From assembly GCF_000775915.1 (NCBI RefSeq), contig NZ_BBLT01000007.1, positions 1-64,000 of the forward strand: a stretch of 64,000 nt of DNA. The letters are read 5' to 3'. Below the pieces are notes generated by a model. It saw only the letters and a program-made list of their open reading frames with translations. It was not told the DNA's origin and did no database searches. This document shows, in pieces, positions 60,213-64,000 of the stretch. This DNA is from Sporocytophaga myxococcoides (GTDB taxonomy: Bacteria; Bacteroidota; Bacteroidia; Cytophagales; Cytophagaceae). A program made the position numbers and the translations under genes. Positions within the stretch are counted from its first letter, which is position 1, and each line of letters starts with the position of its first letter.

Positions 60213-60740
60213 CTATTTTTCCAGAATTACCTTAAGTTTTTGAAGGCCTTTATCGAGTTGTGTTCCAAGAGTACCGGATATCATCAGGTTCATAAAGTTG
60301 AACGGATACTTGCTTTTGCCAGTCATTCCCCATTTAACCTTGGTTGCTTCATTACCTTCAGATTCTGTGACAAGGTAAGCATATGCAGTACTTTCAAATG
60401 GTTTAATAAATCTGAGTTCCAGGTCTACCTTTTCTCCTTCACTTATATTTTTAATTTCCTGTTCACCTTTACCTGCCTTTTCTCCATCCCATGCAAAGAC
60501 AAATCCAACGTTAGCATCAGTACCTCTATACTCTTTATTCATTCTGGGGTCCATCATTACCCACTCATTGAAATAATTCTGGTTTTTAACGTGTTTGATA
60601 TATTCAAATACCTGCGCTTTGGGTTTGTTGATTGTTACCTCTCTCTCAATAGCATATTCCTTTGGTACGAAGATAGCAGTAATCAGTAAAAGCGCTATTA
60701 GACCTAAAATACCCAGCAAAATGAATCCTAAAATTTTCAT
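60213..60740 (-). CDS. SRPBCC-fold protein with N-terminal membrane anchor
   Basis: The 175-residue protein has one N-terminal hydrophobic helix (ILGFILLGILGLIALLLIT). A polyketide-cyclase/START-type helix-grip domain follows: YAIEREVTINKPKAQVFEYI, EWVMMDPRMNKEYRG, GFVFAWDG, KVKWGMTGKSKYPFN and a C-terminal helix. These domains bind hydrophobic ligands; the ligand is unknown. It is probably tethered to the cytoplasmic membrane. The long plus-strand ORF at 60180-60689 is its shadow. Confidence 0.82.
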   Translation of the reverse strand: MKILGFILLGILGLIALLLITAIFVPKEYAIEREVTINKPKAQVFEYIKHVKNQNYFNEWVMMDPRMNKEYRGTDANVGFVFAWDGEKAGKGEQEIKNISEGEKVDLELRFIKPFESTAYAYLVTESEGNEATKVKWGMTGKSKYPFNFMNLMISGTLGTQLDKGLQKLKVILEK

Positions 60741-60933
60741 ATTTTTTAAATGTTTTGGTTATTGATGTTACAAATATCAGTGCTTTCTTTAAATTATTTA
60801 GATTAGGAAAACGACAATCCTGAGGGGGATTTCTGACAATTGATTTTAATAAGTATATTGGAATAAAGTTTTTGAAATCAAACAATTTTCCTAAAATGGA
60901 ACTAATTCCGAACCTATATACAATTGAATAGAA

Positions 60934-61149
60934 ATGATAGAACCTGGAAAATACAAACATTATAAAGGTAAATATTATAAAGTTATTGGCGTTGCCAAAC
61001 ATAGTGAAACCATGGAGGATATGGTTTATTATCAATGTTTATATGGGGATTTTGGTTTTTGGGTGAGGCCATTGAAGATGTTTAAAGAAACCATTACAGT
61101 TGAAGGAGAGTTAGTTCCAAGGTTTAAGTTTATTGAAAAAATTGATTGA
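60934..61149 (+). CDS. DUF1653 domain protein
   Basis: The 71-residue protein is a complete DUF1653 domain: [20 protein letters not shown], then [30 protein letters not shown] and FKFIEKID. This small beta-barrel family is widespread and of unknown function. The frame, length and ends match the family exactly. It stands alone between a divergent SRPBCC gene and a small hypothetical gene. Confidence 0.88.
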   Translation: MIEPGKYKHYKGKYYKVIGVAKHSETMEDMVYYQCLYGDFGFWVRPLKMFKETITVEGELVPRFKFIEKID

Positions 61150-61289
61150 ATTTTTTCTATTTTTTTTGGGATAAAAATGCATTTTATACGTATTGTAGGC
61201 AGATTATTTTAAACAATTAGATTAAAATTGAGTTATTTCCGTCAATAGTTTTAAATTTTAATCGTTGGTTATTTGATAGAATAATTTAA

Positions 61290-61547
61290 ATGGATCATTA
61301 TATGGAAAATTATCATGTCAAAATTTTTAAGTCCAGCAAGCGGATTGGTATTAAAGAAGTTACGGCAGCTTCCATAGACCAGGCAGAAGCTTTTCTGTTA
61401 AAAAAGCTGAAAGAAACTTTTTGCAGAGAAGATAATTTGAAAAATCTCATTCAGGTGATTCACCTGGTAAAAGAAGATTTTGAACGGCAAATAAAAGTAG
61501 AAATTCCCGGTAAAGAAAAACTAACTATGACTATATGGAAAGGCTAA
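61290..61547 (+). CDS. Small hypothetical protein
   Basis: This 85-residue soluble protein has a beta-alpha-alpha-beta look (ENYHVKIFKSSKRIG, ASIDQAEAFLLKKLKETF, NLIQVIHLVKEDFERQ, KLTMTIWKG). An in-frame ATG 12 bases later is an alternative start. I recognise no family. A terminator hairpin that includes its stop codon supports that it is a real gene. Confidence 0.55.
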   Translation: MDHYMENYHVKIFKSSKRIGIKEVTAASIDQAEAFLLKKLKETFCREDNLKNLIQVIHLVKEDFERQIKVEIPGKEKLTMTIWKG

Positions 61548-61562
61548 AAGCCTTTCTTTTTT
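61538..61562 (+). terminator. Terminator overlapping a stop codon
   Basis: 61538-61544 pairs perfectly with 61550-61556 (7 bp, TAAAA loop), then a long T run. The TAA stop (61545-61547) forms part of the loop. Confidence 0.85.
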
Positions 61563-61705
61563 TTGTTTTATACTCTTTGTGTTTTTGATAAGCTTCTAAT
61601 ACAGATTTTTTAAATTATAATTAAGTATTGATATTCAGGTAAATGGTTTGTCTATTGAGGATTTAGATCTTCTTTTCTAACAGATATTATTATTTTTAGT
61701 AGTAG

Positions 61706-61761
61706 TACGTAAAATATTTTTAAGTAAAAATACGTATTTGTGTTTTTGTTTTTTATATTTG
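61706..61761 (+). promoter_or_regulatory. TACGTA-flanked operator and promoter of narK
   Basis: Two TACGTA palindromes (61706-61711 and 61731-61736) are spaced 25 bp centre to centre around an AT-rich core. They stand upstream of TATATTTG (61754-61761), an exact TAnnTTTG -7 element, which would give a leader of about 16 bases before ATG 61784. The arrangement suggests an activator or repressor site for nitrate or nitrite control; the regulator is not identified. Confidence 0.5.
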
Positions 61762-61783
61762 AAAAACAAAATGCAAAAACGAT

Positions 61784-63121
61784 ATGCAGATTTCTAAGGC
61801 GACCAAAATTGAGCTATTAAACTTTAAATGTGTCCCTATGAAGGCTTTTCATGCTTCATGGCTTACATTTTTTATATGTTTTTTCGCATGGTTTGGTCTT
61901 GCGCCATTGATGCCAGAGATAAAAAATGAACTTAATCTGTCTAAAGCACAAATCGCAAATATTTCAATAGCTGCTGTGTCCATGACCGTTTTTGCCCGAT
62001 TGCTGATAGGGTGGTTGTGTGATAAGATAGGACCCAGATGGTGCTACGTAATTTTACTTAGTGTTGGGGCGCTTCCGGTAATGATGATAGGATTCGTTAA
62101 TAGTTATGAGTCCTTCCTGATCGGGAGATTGTTTATCGGACTGATAGGAGCCTCTTTTGTAATTACCCAGTATCATACTTCTGTGATGTTTGCCCCGAAC
62201 ATAGTCGGGACTGCTAATGCTACTGCTGCAGGCTGGGGAAACCTGGGTGGTGGTGTAACCCAAGTGGCAATGCCTGCAATCTTTGCAGGTGTTGTATCGC
62301 TGGGTTTTACCGCTTCTGAAGCATGGAGGATAGCAATGATTTTTCCTGGACTTGCATTATTGCTGATGGCTTACGTGTATTACAAATATACACAGGATAC
62401 TACTGAAGGAAATGTCCTGGAGTTAAGAAAGAAGAACCCTGAATTCAAAGCTAAAAATCCCGATATCAAAGGAAGTTTCTGGATGGCTTTTAAAGAATAT
62501 AGAGTATGGATTCTTGGGCTGGTTTATGGAGCTTGCTTCGGAATAGAATTAACTATGGATGGAATTGCCGCCATTTATTTTACAGAAGAGTTTAACACTC
62601 CATTAATGATTGCTGGTATCATAGCTGCGTCATTTGGAATGATGAATCTTTTCGCTAGAGCTCTGGGCGGTATTTATTCAGATAAGATTAGTCAGAAATT
62701 TGGTCTGAAAGGAAGGGTTATATTACTAAGTGCTTTTCTTTTCCTGGAAGGAATTGGAATTATATTGTTTTCTGAAATGAACCTCCTTCCATTGGCTATC
62801 CTTACTTTGATTTTGTTTGCTTTGTTTGTTAAAATGTCTAATGGAGTCACTTATTCGATCGTGCCCTTTGTGAATAAAAAGGCTTTGGGTAGTGTGGCTG
62901 GTATCGTTGGGGCAGGAGGAAATATTGGCGCCGTTTTAGCGAACTCCGTTTTTACTGTTCACTCATATCGTTACGGTTTATTTATTATAGGGACTGTTGT
63001 TTGTGGTATTTCAGTATTGGCTCTTTTCTTAAAATTCCCTAATGAAGTATCTTCAGATCTTCTTGTCAATATAGGAGAAGCAAAAGAAAATGAAAAAGTC
63101 AGAGAATTAACTCGGATTTAG
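61784..63121 (+). CDS. narK: NarK-type nitrate/nitrite transporter (MFS)
   Basis: The 445-residue protein has about 12 membrane helices and the features of the nitrate/nitrite porter family. These are an N-terminal FHASWLTFFICFFAWFGLAP, the nitrate signature AGWGNLGGGVTQVAMPA in TM5 and its counterpart GAGGNIGAVLANSVF in TM11, and RLLIGWLCDKIGPRW after TM2. It brings nitrate into, or exports nitrite from, the cytoplasm. No nitrate or nitrite reductase gene is in this window. The upstream TACGTA site suggests dedicated regulation. A convergent hairpin follows. Confidence 0.92.
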   Translation: MQISKATKIELLNFKCVPMKAFHASWLTFFICFFAWFGLAPLMPEIKNELNLSKAQIANISIAAVSMTVFARLLIGWLCDKIGPRWCYVILLSVGALPVMMIGFVNSYESFLIGRLFIGLIGASFVITQYHTSVMFAPNIVGTANATAAGWGNLGGGVTQVAMPAIFAGVVSLGFTASEAWRIAMIFPGLALLLMAYVYYKYTQDTTEGNVLELRKKNPEFKAKNPDIKGSFWMAFKEYRVWILGLVYGACFGIELTMDGIAAIYFTEEFNTPLMIAGIIAASFGMMNLFARALGGIYSDKISQKFGLKGRVILLSAFLFLEGIGIILFSEMNLLPLAILTLILFALFVKMSNGVTYSIVPFVNKKALGSVAGIVGAGGNIGAVLANSVFTVHSYRYGLFIIGTVVCGISVLALFLKFPNEVSSDLLVNIGEAKENEKVRELTRI

Positions 63122-63156
63122 TAGAAGTATTTATAATAAGCTGTTAGGTTAAAGTA

Positions 63157-63197
63157 AGGAATCAGCACATGATAACTATTCATCATGTCTGATTCCT
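63157..63197. terminator. Terminator between convergent narK and PepSY-like genes
   Basis: 63157-63173 pairs with 63182-63197 (16 pairs with one bulged C at 63166, 8-base loop). T runs are weak on both sides, but the location between convergent genes suggests it serves both. Confidence 0.65.
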
Positions 63198-63208
63198 GAA
63201 ATATTTTA

Positions 63209-63661
63209 TTAACTTTTATTTTTCTTAACAAGAGTTCCTTCCGGATCGAAATATACATCATATTCCTGCTCTCCTTGTTTTACCTCAATTTTATATAAAG
63301 TCTTACCTTGAGGTTTCTCTTTCTTTTCCACGTCTTTAACAGTCCACGATTTATATTCTGATTTGTTAAGACCGTTTCTTACTTTTTCTGGAAGGTCTTT
63401 TTCTGTAAGATCTACTTCAGTTGATATCCAATTACCCGAATTGTCAAGTTTTACTTCATAGTCTTGTCCATCCTTGGTAAATTCTGCCTTGTAGTTGTTG
63501 TCCTTCTTTTCCCACTCGATATCGCCAGACTTAAGATCGGGATATTTTTGTGTCAAAGCTGAAGACACTTTACTTGGTACACTTTTAGAATCTACAACAT
63601 CCTGGGCCTTCATTGTATACCCTGCCACCACTAATCCAATCATTAAAAGCACCTTTTTCAT
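63209..63661 (-). CDS. PepSY-like exported protein (DUF2874 type)
   Basis: Starting at ATG 63661 gives 150 residues with a signal peptide (VLLMIGLVVAGYTMKAQD); the frame extends to a TTG at 63694. The mature part has two related PepSY-like halves: VPSKVSSALTQKYPDLKSGD with YKAEFTKDGQDYEVKLDNSG, then LPEKVRNGLNKSEYKSW with YKIEVKQGEQEYDVYFDPEG. This matches the putative beta-lactamase-inhibitor-like PepSY family of Bacteroidota. Function is unknown; it is probably periplasmic. Confidence 0.85.
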   Translation of the reverse strand: MKKVLLMIGLVVAGYTMKAQDVVDSKSVPSKVSSALTQKYPDLKSGDIEWEKKDNNYKAEFTKDGQDYEVKLDNSGNWISTEVDLTEKDLPEKVRNGLNKSEYKSWTVKDVEKKEKPQGKTLYKIEVKQGEQEYDVYFDPEGTLVKKNKS

Positions 63662-63882
63662 GTTCGTTCTTTTTGTTTTATCTAAGCTTCCCAAAAAGCC
63701 TCGAAAAAATAACCTGTGATTTTAAGGAAGTGTTTGAGGGAGGTTGTAAGATGTTGAAAGTTAAAATAATAGTATCTAAGGTTTTTTATTTAACCATTTC
63801 AGAAATGTCTGGAATCATGCTGACATAGGGTTGTCAGTCCCCTTGATTAATTTTGCATTGATTTCATATAATAAATACATGA

Positions 63883-64000
63883 ATGGAAACATTGGATTTG
63901 ACAAAAGCATATAAAACTTATTTTACGGCAAAAGCTAAGCCTGAATTGATAGACATTGAACCTGCTCAGTTTTTATCTATTACAGGAATAGGAGATCCTT
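63883..64000 (+). CDS. GyrI-like domain protein, 5' end only
   Basis: The window ends inside this gene. From ATG 63883 it reads 39 residues: METLDLTKAYKTYFTAKAKP, then ELIDIEPAQFLSITGIGDP. This matches the start of GyrI-like small-molecule-binding proteins of the YdeM/SbmC type. The earlier ATG at 63879 is in another frame and stops after 11 codons. Function is not known for this subgroup. Confidence 0.65.
   Translation, partial: METLDLTKAYKTYFTAKAKPELIDIEPAQFLSITGIGDP

Noticed and set aside
60180-60689. 169-codon plus-strand frame
   Set aside because: It is the antisense shadow of the SRPBCC gene, which has clear domain motifs.

Overview
The window looks like chromosome of a gliding, polysaccharide-degrading Bacteroidota of the Cytophagales type (Sporocytophaga/Cytophaga-like). 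The evidence is low G+C, several proteins with type IX secretion (T9SS) C-terminal sorting domains, a PorP/SprF protein, DUF4468, DUF6515 and START-like families typical of the phylum, promoters of the TTG/TAnnTTTG type and mostly weak Shine-Dalgarno sequences. The genus is inference; no marker rRNA is present.

Layout. 167-5411 is a tight four-gene unit: BatA-like membrane protein, dihydroorotase-like protein lacking its HxH metal ligands, and two GT2 glycosyltransferases. 5414-10960 holds a methyltransferase, a GT4 plus glycogen-debranching-type glycosidase pair, and purB, whose terminator lies inside the end of the glycosidase gene. 10961-11403 has a candidate small RNA and a facing pair of 7-bp-period repeat arrays. 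11401-26847 is mostly housekeeping and stress genes: two CDF metal exporters, a lone receiver, YihY, PAP2, DUF2383, Hsp20-like, macro domain-acylphosphatase-class II photolyase, M48 protease, an MMPL exporter and HU. 26934-30235 contains an esterase, a START-like protein, tRNA-Met(CAT) and about 1.1 kb with little coding.

30236-44595 is the accessory region. A 2070-residue RCC1/Ig adhesin with a T9SS type B tail is followed by PorP/SprF. Next come a structured RNA-like segment, an IS3-family remnant, and a large gene whose 5' end is broken. That gene combines fibronectin III modules, a zinc-metallopeptidase domain and a C-terminal GH19-like lysozyme domain. Its stop codon overlaps the start of a small secreted protein with an SH3-like tail. 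I read this as a polymorphic-toxin/immunity pair; a complete IS256-type element follows directly. G+C falls sharply between the core of the toxin gene and its C-terminal module.

44770-64000 has further secreted proteins (phytase-like/PhoX-like fusion, ELW-repeat protein, GH9 glycosidase, all with T9SS type A tails), a di-heme peroxidase with a small cytochrome c, penicillin-binding protein 2, small conserved proteins, and a NarK-type nitrate/nitrite transporter with a TACGTA-flanked upstream site. The window ends inside a GyrI-like gene. Many transcription units end in clear hairpin terminators, several of which overlap stop codons.
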